A stretch of 64,000 nt of DNA from Plecoglossus altivelis (taxonomy: Eukaryota > Chordata > Actinopteri > Osmeriformes > Plecoglossidae): assembly GCA_036571765.1 (NCBI GenBank), contig BROE01000011.1, positions 6,942,716-7,006,715 on the forward strand, read 5' to 3'. Shown one piece after another: positions 25,201 through 37,177 of this stretch. Made by a program: the position numbers and the translations under genes. Within the stretch, counting starts at the first letter, position 1, and each line of letters begins with the position of its first letter. Under the pieces are notes generated by a model, which did not search any database, was not told the DNA's origin, and worked only from the letters and a program-made list of their open reading frames with translations.

Positions 25201-25952
25201 GAAGATATATACATATTTATGTATATATGTATGGGCATCTTTCCTTCCATCCTTTAATTTATGAACAAACACCACCATCTGATTGGTTCTTACCCGCAAT
25301 CGGGGGCAGGGCACCACCGGCAGTCTGGGTCAGAGGCGAGGCAGCGCCGTAGCAGGAATTCCTCGTACTTTTCCAGGAGTGCCACATCATCCAAGATGTC
25401 CGCCACCTGCCGAGGGACCAGCCGCTCGGCGCACTCTGGACAGCTGAGCTGCACTCGGCTCTCGGTGATCTCGATGCGCAGATACTGGCGCAGGCAGCCC
25501 AGGCAGGATCGGTGGCTGCACCCCAGCAGCTCCGGCAGCTGCTCTGGGGGCTGGCGCACCAGGCACAGGGGGCACTCCAGGAGGCTTTCCCCAGAGGGAG
25601 GGGGGCCAGCCAGGGATGGATAGCTGGAGGAGAGGGGCTCCTCTGGGGCGGAGGCAGCTGGGTCTGGGAGGGCTGGGGATGTGGTGGTTGTGAGTGTAGG
25701 GGCAGTGGGAGGGGCTGGAGGGATGAGCTGTTGTTGCTGTTGCTGTTGTGGTTGTTGTTGTTGTTGAGGATGGTGGTGTTGAAGGGTCAGAGGAGTGGCA
25801 GTCCCTGCTTTGGCCCCTCTGGAACCCCGTTTGCTGTGGAAGAGGCTGTGGAAGGAAATGCGGCCTTGGCGCTTGCCCGGCGCTCGACACTTGGGGTTGG
25901 GTACACCGCTGATGGAGGTGGGAGGGGACTCTGAGTCCTTCTCAGATCCCAT
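19206..25952 (-). CDS. rnf19b: E3 ubiquitin-protein ligase RNF19B (RBR type, membrane-anchored)
   Basis: Nine coding exons: 25294-25952, 22601-22800, 22053-22197, 21473-21635, 20917-21031, 20538-20678, 20150-20339, 19746-19880, 19206-19632. They join in frame to 2175 nt (724 residues), close to the human protein. RING-between-RING ligases pass ubiquitin through a catalytic cysteine. RING1 lies at about residues 127-174 (CPLC ... CPEC). The in-between-RING region follows (CASCPRLVC ... CYHC ... HPNQTC). RING2 has CPRC and DGSCNHMTC, whose Cys, about residue 308, is the expected active site. Two hydrophobic blocks (about 350-385 and 398-440, rich in G/A/I/V) anchor it in ER or vesicle membranes. 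A Gln-rich tract occupies residues 63-75. The acidic, Ser-rich C-terminus ends DNVILYV. RNF19B versus RNF19A was chosen from the near-identical ADAWRALKSPSLGESS and YGVVPISLCRGGGCG blocks and from adjacency to ak2. Intron 1 carries a 33-bp minisatellite. Confidence 0.96.
23958..23974 (+). repeat. Poly(G) run
   Basis: Seventeen-base G run inside rnf19b intron 1 (poly-C on the transcribed sense strand). It is a potential slippage or G-quadruplex site. Confidence 0.9.
24227..24618. repeat. 33-bp minisatellite in rnf19b intron 1
   Basis: About eight regular units of the type gtgtgtggtggcgagtcaga + ggacagcgtcctg lie at 24227-24490. They are followed by roughly four truncated or indel-bearing units to 24618. 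Because 33 is a multiple of three, a regular array leaves frames open on both strands (plus-strand reading VCGGESEDSVL per unit). No initiation context or splice sites support translation. Confidence 0.95.
25117..25237. repeat. Imperfect (TACA/TATG)n tract with internal palindromes
   Basis: Alternating tacata, tatgta and gtacatgtac elements form short self-complementary stretches, with a duplicated 'agcagggacatagcagg'. It lies about 60 bases downstream of the rnf19b exon 1 donor, inside intron 1. Confidence 0.85.
25728..25766 (-). repeat. rnf19b: Trinucleotide repeat coding for poly-Gln in rnf19b
   Basis: Mixed CAA/CAG codons encode Gln runs of 5 and 7 broken by Pro (residues 63-75). The mixture of codons should slow repeat-length change compared with a pure CAG run. 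Confidence 0.9.
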
Positions 25953-26575
25953 CTTAACCTGATATAGAACTCAGTGGGTGTTCCTGTAGTCTCAGTACAG
26001 TTTGTACCTCAAAAAGGAAACTTGACAAAACACTCTCACGGTCAAACAAGGGGATTTGTCCTCTTGTTTTGAAAAAATGCAATATTGTCACTGAAAGTAT
26101 TTGACCGAGAAGGAAAAAAGAAATAGAAACGATCCCTTTTCTTACCGCAAAAATATTTTGAGACGATACACGAAAAGAGAAAGTAAATGAGATAAATTTC
26201 CCCTCCTTCACGTGTCAAGTCTCGAAAGCACGATGGTGAAAGAAGACTGGAAACAACAAGTGTATTCAAAAAGTGTTAAGCATTAAAATACAAAATCAGA
26301 GATTTCACTGGAGGCAGTTGTTGTCAGTATCGGGCAGGCGCTTCTCTAAAACAATGACAAACAGCTTCTTAGTGCGGTCATTTACACTGAGATAAATCCT
26401 TGTTCGTGTCGGCCCTCGTCAGAATGCCTTCTCTTGTCCTTTTCTCTGTCTCTCTCTTGGTTTCTTGTCCTCTGCGTGTGTCTCTCATGCTCTCCATCCA
26501 CCCGTCTGCGAGGAGGAAGAAGAACAGAACAGGAAGTTAGCGCAGAGAACGGTGGGGAGCATGCTCAGTAGAACA

Positions 26576-26578
<3 letters not shown>

Positions 26579-26610
<32 letters not shown>
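26579..26610. repeat. (CT)n microsatellite
   Basis: Pure CT run of about 30 bases upstream of rnf19b. Confidence 0.93.
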
Positions 26611-26612
<2 letters not shown>

Positions 26613-27644
26613 AGTCCTTCACTGTATCTGTTTTGCTTTGTCTCCCTTTCAATTGTGTTTCTATCCACTCCACGCTCTATCCCCCCCATCTGCCACCTGC
26701 ACACACACACACACATACACTCACTTTTCCTATGATTACACAATTGACTCCTGAAAGTCTTGATGCAGATTCTCAGCCAAAACACATTATGTACAGGATG
26801 TACAATACACGTACAAGCTACATGTCACTGATTAAACCAATGTCAACAGAATGGTGAGGGAATCAATATCACAGGGTACATTTTGTAATACGATGCAGTA
26901 ATATATGTAATGACGACAGTGCATAAAAGGGCTGTCCTGACTATCAATGATGGGTATGGAACTATGCTGTTAACAGTCTTGTGACTCCATTTCTCTCAAC
27001 CTTCCACTGCTCTCGGCCTTTGTTTCGCAGTCAATAGGAAAACCTCTATCTCAAAAGATATAAACACACACACGGCTGCAAGATCCTCTCTACTTCACAC
27101 TGCGCTGCTACCACGGTTACCATGGAGATTCTCACTATGAGCAGAGCAAACAGCGACCTACTCAGTGACTTCGGCTCTTATGTAGGCACTCAACGATATA
27201 CACACAGAAACCATCATACCCTGACTCAGACAAATAACATGGAAACTATAATTTGCTGCCTTGGGCATAAAAGCCAAGGTCTGCTAACGGTATGTGTGTA
27301 ACAAAATTATAGGTGTGCTAAGTATAATTAGAGCAAGAGAGAAGTGAAAATGAGTGCTACAGAATTGATGCCACTTTGTCTGATACTAATACTCCTACCT
27401 CTACACATGTGCCCTCTCTCTCTCTCTCTCTCCTTGGCTTACTAACTCAGTAAATAAATAAGTAATCAGTCAAAACATGACTGAGAACTACAGGAGGAAA
27501 CTGTGGATGAAAAATGGACAGCAAAGTTTGGCACAAATAAGCATTGAGAGCCTAGATGGATGACTGACATGAATCTGCACCAGCTAGACAGGAGCCCAAT
27601 ATCCTCCTCATATTGTCTCTGATAGCATATCTTTCTAGTGAAGT

Positions 27645-27954
27645 GAAGTATTGTCAAGTATGGTGACCCATACTTGAAATTAACCCTCTGCATTTAACCC
27701 ATCCAAGTGCACACACAGCAGTGAGTAGTGGGCAACCACACGCACACACAGTGAACATACACCCGGAGCAGTGAGCAGCTATTGCTCCAGCGCCCGGGAG
27801 GCAATTGGGGGTTTGGTGCCTTGCTCAAGGGCACCTCAGTCATGGTATTGAAGGCAGAGAGAGTGCTGTTTGTTCACAATCCCCACCTTCAATACCTGCT
27901 GGTGTGACTCCCTAACCATCAGGCCATGACTTCCCCCATCAGGCCATGACTTCC
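27645..27954. repeat. Teleost dispersed repeat (SINE-like) with terminal duplication
   Basis: Diagnostic pieces in order: gcatttaacccatccaagtg, acacacagcagtgagtag, cacccggagcagtgagcag, ggcaattgggggtttggtgcc, ttgctcaagggcacctcagt and accatcaggccatgac. This is a very common repeat in fish genomes. Its right end is tandemly duplicated: ccatcaggccatgacttcc occurs at 27916-27934 and 27936-27954. Confidence 0.8.
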
Positions 27955-29309
27955 TTCTAGCTAAGAAATGCAGCAATGGATGACAATTACAACAGATATT
28001 GTGGAATAATATACACAAAAGGGGTTGCACGCACAAAGGTGGAAATATCTCACATTATCAGAGCACTGTTGCCATGGTCCCTATATCCCTCCCTGCTCTT
28101 GTGAAGGGCCAATGTTGAATCATGGGAAACGCAGTCTAAAAAAAGAGCCCATGTCTATATTTATCTTCTACCATCAGGGATGGTAATAGGCCCTTTCTCT
28201 TGCTGCCCTAACTTTAGGGTGACACCACACACACACACACATTCCATGGAAGAGACATAACAGCCATCTGTGAGCTATTTGTACAGTTTGCCCGTGTCTG
28301 TGCTAGTGAGTCAAGATTTTATGACAACGTGCACCAGTCTCAAAGCTTCCGTATGTCCAAAGACAAAATTGAATCGATGGAATCTTGTCTGTGCTGCACA
28401 AACAAAAGTACAAAATGACCTATCAGACACTCTGAGTTCATAGATCTGTGGTGACACAAGTCACACTTTCTCAGAAATGTAGAGGGGGATGTGTATGACT
28501 CTTTTACAAAGGAGGTTTCTGACGAACTCCCCTGGTCACCCATTAATGCAACATTAACTATCCAAACAGCATCTGAGTATTCTTAACTGTGTTGAAACTC
28601 ACATGCGTACCACAGTTGATCACATAGGCACATTTAGGAAAGCCTATCAACACGTTCCATTCTTCATCCTCTTCCGTACTCTTTGACCACCATTTATTTG
28701 TCCCTTTGGAGAATAGCATTGGCTGAATGAATAAAATGGATATGTAAAATCAAAGTGTAAATGTTGAGTAATCTACATAGATTAATTGGAATTTGAAGCT
28801 TGGAGGAGGAGGAGGAGGATTTGGGTGTGTAATTAAACAGCAGATGGCCACGAACAGACTGACAACTCTGTGGTCTGCACTCTGTTATCAACACATTCTT
28901 TGTTCCTCACTAGTCCTCCAACTCCCCTGCTTCACAAACAGCACCTAAAAAAATATAGCGTCTATTGGTATCTTGCTCTGACTTTCTCCTTCAATCATTC
29001 GTTCATTCTTTCTGTCCCTTCCTCCTCTCTCTTTGACACACACACACACACTAACACTTTGTAATACTCTTAGTGATGCCCTTTCCTGCAAGTTGTATTC
29101 AAGATCTGGTTGTGGCACTGCCCCTTGAAAACAGACTGCACCTTTGAAACAGTCAACAATGTTACACTTGAGATTTGATGTCGTCACTCTCTTATCAAAC
29201 AAATTTCTGCAGTATTGCAGTTGAGAATGTAACTGCTGCCCTGTGTCTACTAAAAAGGCATAATGTTCCTTTAGCGATAACCACTGACTTGCTGTACTTC
29301 ACATTGTAG

Positions 29310-29350
29310 TTAAATTCCGTTTTGGATAAAAATGTCTGCTAGATAAATAA
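29310..29350 (+). repeat. Fragment of a SINE 3' tail
   Basis: The string ttttggataaaaatgtctgctagataaataa is a diverged copy of the tggataaaagcgtctgctaaatgaa tail shared by many fish SINE and LINE families. Only the tail is recognisable. Confidence 0.6.
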
Positions 29351-31897
29351 TATCTGAGCGTAAATGCATGCCTGGAAGTAGACTTTGATTTGGAAGGTTA
29401 GGACCTGTGTGTGTTTGTGCTGTGAGCAGAGACACGAGTCTTCCCTGATGCCTCCGTGAAGCTGTCTTGACTGGTCATCTGGCACGGCTCAGCACTTTTA
29501 TCTCTAATCAAGTTGTGCCTCAGCACTTTGACACTCCCTCTGATTCTGACATGTAATGTTGAATGATGCACATGGACACTCTCTCTCTCTCTCTCTCACA
29601 CGCACACACACACACTATTAGGTGACTTAAGTGTACTACAGGTGTGCTGGTAGAAGACTTAATGAATGTTACGCAACATGTTGAGTCACCAAGATCCGAG
29701 TCTGCATCTGTTCCTGATTGACCTTAGTTGCCCTTAGCCTCCCACCATTACTGTACGACTGTTAGGTCATAGCTACAGGAGCAGGTGGACAAACTGTGAT
29801 CTAACTGTGGTTGCTTGTACCATTTCGAGATTGGGGCCTGCGGAGATGGAAAAGGAAAGCTAAGCTGTCTGGTACATCCGGAGGTCTAACAGCTTGTTTG
29901 TGCTGGGGACGATTGTTTCATTTACTGGCTGCCGCAATTATGTATTAGTCATAAGACAAGGAGTCTTTGAAAATGTGTTGTTGTAACTGGAAAAATGTCT
30001 AAGTGAAAGCCAAAACAGGAATTGGATATCCATGTGCACATATCCACAATGTGGCCCCCCCACCCCCACCCACACACACACACACAAAAGTGCATAAGTA
30101 ACCTTCTCCAGAAATCCTGACCAAACATCCCAGGGCTGCTCCAAATACACCAAGACACACTCACACACACAGGTTGAAATACACACACTGACAGATCTAG
30201 CAGAGACAGACTGGCGGCTAAGCTAATTGGCAGGGTTGTAGTGATACTTATTTAAGCCTGTGTAAACCCTGAGCTGTAGTCTTGGCAGCAGGTCCCCAGG
30301 AGTGATGGGTTACTGAGCAGTGTTCATGAGAGGCCCATCCAATCAAACAGTACGAAACAATCTTCTGGCTTTCTGACCACAGACACAGTTACACCTCTAT
30401 TCTCTCTTCTTTCTTTCTTCCTGGTTGCCTGTCTGCCTCTCTCACTTTCTCTAGGAGGGATATCATGTATTGCCTCTGCCGTTTCTGCCTCTTTGCTATC
30501 TGTATGTCTTTCTTCTTCTCTTCCCTCTCAAAGACAGGGCCACCAAGGTTGCTTTCAAACTTCAAACTTGTCGAGTCACGTTGTGATACAGGCCTTGGAA
30601 CATTCCCATTTGTACAAACCAATTATGGAGCTCAGATGACCTGTTCCGTTCCGAGTTTCATTCATGGATTTTTCAAGAATTTTCAAACAACACTGAAGCA
30701 TACCACACTTTGAGTTTTCTAAGCGGATGATTGAAGAGGGAGTTAAGGACGGGCAGAACCCAAACTATCTGTTGCGATCACGCAGACAACCATATCTTGC
30801 TTTTCTTTGGAATCCACCTTTGTAGCTTTGTCGGTTACATCCCTTTTCACTGGAAACGGAGAAACAGGAATAACCGTTTGCCCTATTGATGCGGTTCTAT
30901 TCACGGACAGGGAAACAAAAAACAGATGAGGCACACACACACACCCATCCACCCATTAGACTGTCTTGCTCTCACACATCTGAAGATAATCACACCCACA
31001 ATCACATTAATGCAAACGGACATAAACACCCGATTCCTTTGTATACCAAAGATGCATTATGACATGGAGAGACAGCAGAGAGACAGACAGAGGAATCAGG
31101 CTGACAGTGTTCTATAATTAGAGGTGTTTAGGAGGAAAACTGCTGAGTTGTTGAATGTTTAATGTTGAGGCTAGAGGCATCACACCATCAGGGAGCAGCC
31201 CCCAGACACAGCCCTTTGGGCCCTGAACTACCACACACACACACACACACACAAACACACACAAACACACACAGACGCACACAGACAGATGCCGAAATTT
31301 TATACATTAAATGTTGCCAGCCACAGACTTAAATATTATGAACGGGACCAGCTAAACCTGCTCGCTGGGTTCAGCTGTCCATGGCGTCACTCCTTCCCTT
31401 CTGTGAAATTATATTAATATCCTGGACTCAATAAACACTGCCTGGAAAACTGCCGAATATGGTAGGGGTGTTACCCAGGAGGGGTGGATAGACGGATCAA
31501 ATAATCGATGAGGAGACAATGAAGACTTGTGTCCAAAACGCCGTTTGAATGAGTCAAACTGAAATTTGGTTCTTTCAACCAGGAAAATAGATGAGAGGAA
31601 TTCGATATATAGGCTACATATCCACTGTAAACATGTAGACTATGAACACACACACTATTTTCTATCAACACTCGTCGTTACCAGGTGTGCTGACAGTAAA
31701 TTACATCTTGGTCAATGTGACATGTTAATATTAACTACGGAATATTTTAATCGGCCTTTACACCATTATAGCCTTCTTCTATCGACAAACATGGAATGGA
31801 ATGTTATTATCCATCTCGTGGACAACTCAATTAAGTCCAACACAAACACAATGTGGCCTATTTTAATGGTTTTCGAAGAACTATGAGTAGTCTTACC

Positions 31898-32190
31898 TCA
31901 AGGTGGATCAGATATCGTACCCAGAACCAGCGTAGAAGAGGTACGATGCGCAGTGTCCGCTTTTGGATTTCGCCAAAACTCAATTAAACTCTTCGTCGGT
32001 ATGACCAAGGCATGTACACGAGTCGATAATTTTCGCTGAAGGCTGCTAGTGAAAACTGGATATGAAAGACTCCCCGTCGCTTCGGGAGCTCGGTAATTTA
32101 GTGTTCGCAGCTTGCTCCTACTGAACACGTCACGGAGGAAAGCCCCGGTCCGTGACGAAAGATGCATAGAACACGGAAACCCCACCCCGT
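31898..32190 (-). promoter_or_regulatory. CpG-rich putative promoter and non-coding first exon, possibly rnf19b
   Basis: On the minus strand the segment ends in a strong donor, CCTTGAG|GTAAGAC (exon end 31898). It is CpG-rich against AT-rich surroundings. It contains several CRE-like half sites (cgtcacgg, ccgtgacg, ccgtgacatca). The nearest downstream gene in the same direction is rnf19b, whose coding exon may start at an acceptor near 25985. The segment is open for 95 codons but shows no recognisable protein, so it is read as non-coding. Confidence 0.4.
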
Positions 32191-33505
32191 GACATCATAC
32201 CTGGAAGCTCACATTTACCACAACCTATTTGAGTAAATACATAAGGAAAAATACTGCCATGGAACTGGCATCTTACGGTAGATAAGCATTATATTACCAA
32301 TGAAATACAACAATCGTGTATGTCACGCGGGCTAGCTTAGTGGAATTGTTACAAAAAGCACAATAAGAATCTTGACAATCAATGTAGTAAGAAAGTTGTA
32401 GAAAAGCATGTATTCTTTTTATTAGAACGGTGAACATGATTTAGTGGATCTGGAGATGGCTTGCGGGATTCCTGGAACAGGGTGTGGTATGACTAAGCAC
32501 ACTACAGCACCATTTCACTTAACATGCTAAACTTCAACCCAAAATCTCTCATTCTGTTGCCAGGAATGGGCTGGATGGGAGGAAAGTTGAGGTTCAAACA
32601 GCTGCAAAAGAAAAAAAGAGAGGAGAACATATGATTTATCTCATGTGAATTAAAATGCTAAAATAGTTAAATGTAACGATTGATTCAACTATTCAAACAT
32701 TAGAGCTTTACATTCAAGTTATACGGAAACCCACCACATGGATTAGCACATTAACAATTACTAACCAATTGTGTTCAAAGGATTGAGTGAGGCATCACTA
32801 AATGAAGTGTACAAAGTGTATTTGGCTAATCTAGGTTTTAACAACACATACCCTTTGTACTGTGAGGTCTGACAGGTTGGCTAACATCTGAGAAGTTTAT
32901 AGTCTACATTCAAGATGCCAATGAAGTGCATTCATAATAACTACTGAAATGGAGAACGGGCAAAAAGGTAGAGAAGGCAAAAGGAAAAAAAGTCTCCAGC
33001 AGACTAGTCTGGAACAGGAGGCAAACACAGGACAGCATCTGGTCAACAGAAACGTCCGTTTAAAGACCTAAGAAAACAATGGAACTATCTTACATCTGTT
33101 ATAGCGCACACAAACACTCAAGGTGCGAAAGATGAGCTCACAATACACTTGCGAACTCAGCATTACTGAGTTGACCAATCCCAGCATGTTAAATATTTGT
33201 ACGTGTCAGAAGGTCTCACTATGACATGTCAATGTGATAAGAACCGCAAGTCTAATGAGGCCACAGGGGAAAAAAAGCATCATTAAATAAAGCATTAAAA
33301 GTAGCCAATGTAGTCGTGCTTCTAGCTGTTGACCACAAGTTCCTTTCAATAGGTGCTGGGTCTTGAGGAGCCTGGAGAAGGTGGTCCAAGTGACAGGAGA
33401 GAAAATGGTGGGAAAGAGAAGGTGGGGAGTTCAGACGAGGTTTGGAGATCAGAGGAGCAGGGATGAGCCACTGAGGAAACAGGGAGTGAGGAAGAGGAGG
33501 GGAGT
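32191..33505 (-). other. ak2: Probable 3' UTR and downstream flank of ak2
   Basis: AT-rich non-coding sequence between the ak2 stop codon and an AATAAA signal on the minus strand at 32418-32423. No other gene seen. Confidence 0.5.
32418..32423 (-). terminator. ak2: Poly(A) signal AATAAA, likely ak2
   Basis: AATAAA about 1.1 kb past the ak2 stop, with AT-rich sequence around it. The next upstream minus-strand exon belongs to ak2. Confidence 0.45.
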
Positions 33506-35752
33506 TTAGACGTAGAGCACCAGATCTTTACAGGCAGGGCGGGAGGCAGAGAAGGCAGCAAGGATGGAGGCGAAGACAACGTCAGGTGACTGGGCGGCGT
33601 CCACGGCCGTGTGGATGCCGCGGGTGCTGTAGTACTGCACCAGAGGTACAGTCTGGCGGTGGTAGGCCTCCAGACGAGAATGCAGCGTTGCCTCGTTGTC
33701 ATCACTACGGCGCATCAGAGGCTCCCCTGTCACCTAAGGATTAAAGAGAGGAGGGAAGAGGGGTAAAATGACGACTATTATCAACCACTGCAGATACACC
33801 ACACACTGCCTACCAAACATCTAAAAATAATAGCTGACAATTGGGTCATATAAGCCCTGACTTGACTAAGGTCCAGTGTTATTGTACTCTATTCACTAGT
33901 TTGATCTGTGTAGATTTACATCACAGACTTTTCATTGCTTGAAAAGAGCATCCAGTGATAGTAAAGCCAAGGATGGAGGACTAGCACACTAGGAGTCTCT
34001 TACGTCATCCTTCATGGGCTCCTTGGGTGGGTTGAACTCCTCGTGGTAAGAACGCCCACTAGGCTGGTGAATGAGTCTGGAGAGGAGGACAAGAGAGGCT
34101 TGGGGATACCCTAAAATATGCGAATCCTTTGTTATGTCTGTGTGAGTCTATTCATCTCTTCGCAAATGGCTGGACATACACTGACCGGGTAGAGCTGGTT
34201 GTTTTCAGTGCTTCAAGGTGGGACTACATCAAACCACAGTTTTATTATCTACCTGCCACAAATCCTGCGCACCAGAAGAGAATCGTCAACAGAGAACTCC
34301 ACCACAGAGTCCAGCTTCTCTGTTCGCTTCTCCAACAACTCGTCAAGCTATGGGGACACAAGATGGCCAAAATCCACCACAAGTCAAACACAAGGCTGTT
34401 GCTCAATCAACTGAAATACGACACACGCAGCCAAACTAAAACGGATATCCAAACCAGTCCTCACCATCTCTGCTTGTTTGACAGTACGGGGGAATCCATC
34501 CAACAGAAATCCTTGTTTACAAGGGGCTGTGTCTAGGTTCTTCTCTATGAGTTCAACCACCATGGAATCACTGACCTGTACATACAGAATAGGAGGGTAG
34601 GTAGGCAGGACTTCAACAGATGTCCAACTGAGACAAGTAAGATGTCCATACTGTGCTTAGGCAAACAGTAACAAACACAGTAACAAGGCAAACACAGTAA
34701 CAAGCTGAAACATTCATCTGCTACGGTAAATGTACACACACACACACAAACAGAGCACACACAAACACAGTCATATGCATTGATCTTACCAGTTTTCCAG
34801 CATCCATGGTCTCTTTGAGTCTCTTACCCAACTCGGAGCCTGATGCCACCATGGCTCTCAGCATGTCTCCTGTGGCCAGATGACACACACAGTACTGCTC
34901 AGCCAGTCTGGGAGCCTGGGAAGGGAAATTTAGCATGTGTTACATCAAAACAGCGTCGCGTTGACAGTCTCAAACAAAACGAACTAACACATCCAAGGTT
35001 GACTTGGGCAATGTTAGGCCTGTATGTGTCTGCAGCATTAACTCTACGTCATGGTTTACGAGAGTCATGTTGAGTATGCAGTTCAGTCACCATGGCATAG
35101 GCACAATTAGGCCTACCTTAATGTATGCACGGCTAACAATTTTATTAAGCTTGGGACGGGTACGTTCTTTATATTGAATTGAGGGGAGTTTTTCAATCGA
35201 TACAATGCATTAAAATACTAATACTAAAAGTGAAAGCGCAGCTGGACCTAAGGTGACATTGAAGTGGCTATCTCGAGCTCTGTTTTATTGTATGACCCTT
35301 GACACACTTAACGACTCCCTCCTTTACCAGATGCGACATCATTTTGCTCAACGAATGTCAAGAGTTTTCACTTGAAAGTTCATCACCTAGCCTGCTATTA
35401 ACAACGCCATTAAAAACGAGCACGCGAACCTGTGATCACATTCAGTTCAGCCCGGACACACGATGCACCGAGCTGGCTAGGTACTATATTATTTGTTGGA
35501 CACATGGTTGGTTGATCGAACTTCGGGATATAGGAATCCAAGACGAAGGTTATAGCTAGAAAAAAAGTCAGTCATGCGCACTTACATTCCGAATGAAAGT
35601 TCAAATTGCTGTGTAGCTAACACGTTAGCTAGCTAACGTTAGCTGGACCTCACCTGTGTCCCTTTCCCAGCGCCAGGTGGTCCGAGCAGGATGGCGCGAA
35701 TCCCTTTCCGTACGTCGGACACAGCTTCATTCACTTGTGTGCTTGGTGCCAT
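33506..35752 (-). CDS. ak2: Adenylate kinase 2, mitochondrial
   Basis: Six coding exons: 35654-35752, 34790-34915, 34465-34575, 34253-34347, 34004-34076, 33506-33733. They join to 732 nt (243 residues; human AK2 is about 239). The enzyme catalyses ATP + AMP = 2 ADP in the mitochondrial intermembrane space. The P-loop GPPGAGKGT spans residues 24-32. The AMP-binding block CHLATGDMLRAMVASGSELG follows, then FLLDGFPRT with the conserved Asp and Arg. RRICGRLIH opens the LID region (SGRSYHEEFNPPKEPM ... GEPLMRRSDDN), with the two Arg that contact nucleotide phosphates. The C-terminus is CKDLVLYV, the long-isoform type. The start is the only ATG in frame before the P-loop. The exon 1 donor is CAG|GTGAGG and all introns are GT-AG. 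The gene lies upstream of rnf19b in the same direction, as in human 1p35. Confidence 0.97.
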
Positions 35753-35900
35753 TTTCACAGCTCAAATGTGGGTGTTCGAAACTTTCAACCGTCCTTCCTA
35801 GTGGCACTAGGACTTATCTGCCAACTCGGCTGAGAAAGGAAACTGTTCCGCCTCCCTTTGCGTTGTGAGAGGTTAAGTCCAACCCTTTCAAGAAGACGTA
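35753..35900 (-). promoter_or_regulatory. ak2: ak2 promoter area
   Basis: Region immediately 5' of the ak2 ATG. It is moderately CpG-rich relative to the AT-rich sequence beyond 36 kb. No TATA box is obvious, consistent with a housekeeping gene. Limits are approximate. Confidence 0.4.
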
Positions 35901-36499
35901 TATTTTCATTGGACGATTTCTAGTGCAGTCTAAAATTCTGCACGCTGATTTGCTAAAACATGAACGCATGTCTCCACACTAGTACTACTACTTCCGGCTT
36001 TAGTATACATGCAGGCTCAAAGATTATGGGTGTCAAAGTAGTGTCAAAAAAATCTAAACCGTTATAACATTTTTTTTGTCACTAATATCAATGATATTAA
36101 TATGAATATTTGAATCAAGAAAATACAAATGCACGTGTTGATATATTGTTTCCCAATCATAATATCTAAACAATTGCTCCAAATGGCATCAACGTAGTTC
36201 AATTGTAACAGATGTGATGTTTCATTCTGATATAACGGTAGTCCCCTAATGACGTGGACTTTACACCCTCATTCACCTGTTCACTAATCTAAAACTCAGA
36301 CAGTACTGTGCTAAGGTGATTTTTTTATGTTCACTTTCCTTACATAAACCAATAACAGATCCTACGTCAGTTAAAGGGAGCTGATAGACCTGACCACGCC
36401 TTTGCATTGGTCTTACTGTAAAGTCATTACTGAACGACAGACTTAGTCAACATTGTAGAAGCTTAGTGAGTCCTGATGAGTCCATAATGTAGTGTTAAT

Positions 36500-36740
36500 G
36501 CTCCTCAATTATGGAATTCCCTACCACTCAGACTTCGCAACATATCATCTTTGCCTACTTTCAAGAATCAGCTATAAACATATCTTTTCAATATGTATTA
36601 TGGAAAATGTGGCTAAATCTGGCCTTATATGTTTGTATTGTGTATGTTGATGTGCAAATGTCTTGTATAGCACACTGTGAAGCGACCCTGAGCGATGAAA
36701 AGGCGCTATATAAACAAACCTCTTCTTCTTCTTCTTCTGA
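36500..36740 (+). repeat. 3' end of a decayed non-LTR retrotransposon (L2/Rex-like)
   Basis: From 36509 the plus strand reads LWNSLPLRLRNISSLPTFKN, one in-frame stop, then TYLF. This is the standard C-terminal end of L2/CR1-type LINE open reading frames. It is followed by a 3' tail gcgaccctgagcgatgaaaa + ggcgctatataaa and a (TTC)n run. The rest of the element is absent, as expected for a 5'-truncated insertion. Confidence 0.8.
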
Positions 36741-37177
36741 TGCACTAAAGTCGTCTGTATTGCAATGACGGCCCGGAAAAGGACAACCACTAGAGGGCAT
36801 CAGCACACAATTGACTAGTCGAGTAGAGACTTGAAAGCGTCGCAGGTTAGTTAGGTTGTGTTGATTTTTGACATGATATCTGCCACGCCCTGTATCTATG
36901 CTATGATCATCATCAGCTGTATACTGGACTCACCAAGAGGATCGCCTTCTTCTGAGTAACGCTGCCTAAAAATAACATTCATTTCCTGTTGTATCATTTC
37001 ATCATTGAAATCAAACCTAAATTAACTTTTTTCTATTCTTAAAATGCATTGGTCACAACTGAAGTGACTTTGTCAAAAGTTGCCAAACAGTCAGCGAAAC
37101 ATAAGTACAGAACTAACTGAATCATTTTTCATTCCTTCAAAATATGACCAATGACAATCACCGCATTCTTCAAAATC

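Larger units (their letters stand above)
25953..31890. other. rnf19b 5' flank; no gene recognised
   Basis: The first 30-odd bases upstream of the ATG end in a possible acceptor (ctgagactacag|GAAC at about 25985), so the 5' UTR may be split. Beyond that the region holds a CT microsatellite (26579-26610), a teleost SINE-like repeat (27645-27954), a short SINE tail (29310-29350) and unique DNA. No supported exon. Confidence 0.5.

Noticed and set aside
25512..25934. Plus-strand 140-codon frame
   Set aside because: It is the antisense shadow of rnf19b exon 1; the minus frame has clear RING1 cysteines and correct splicing.
31898..32185. 95-codon minus frame as a protein gene
   Set aside because: No recognisable protein features. 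The segment looks like a CpG-rich first exon ending in a donor.
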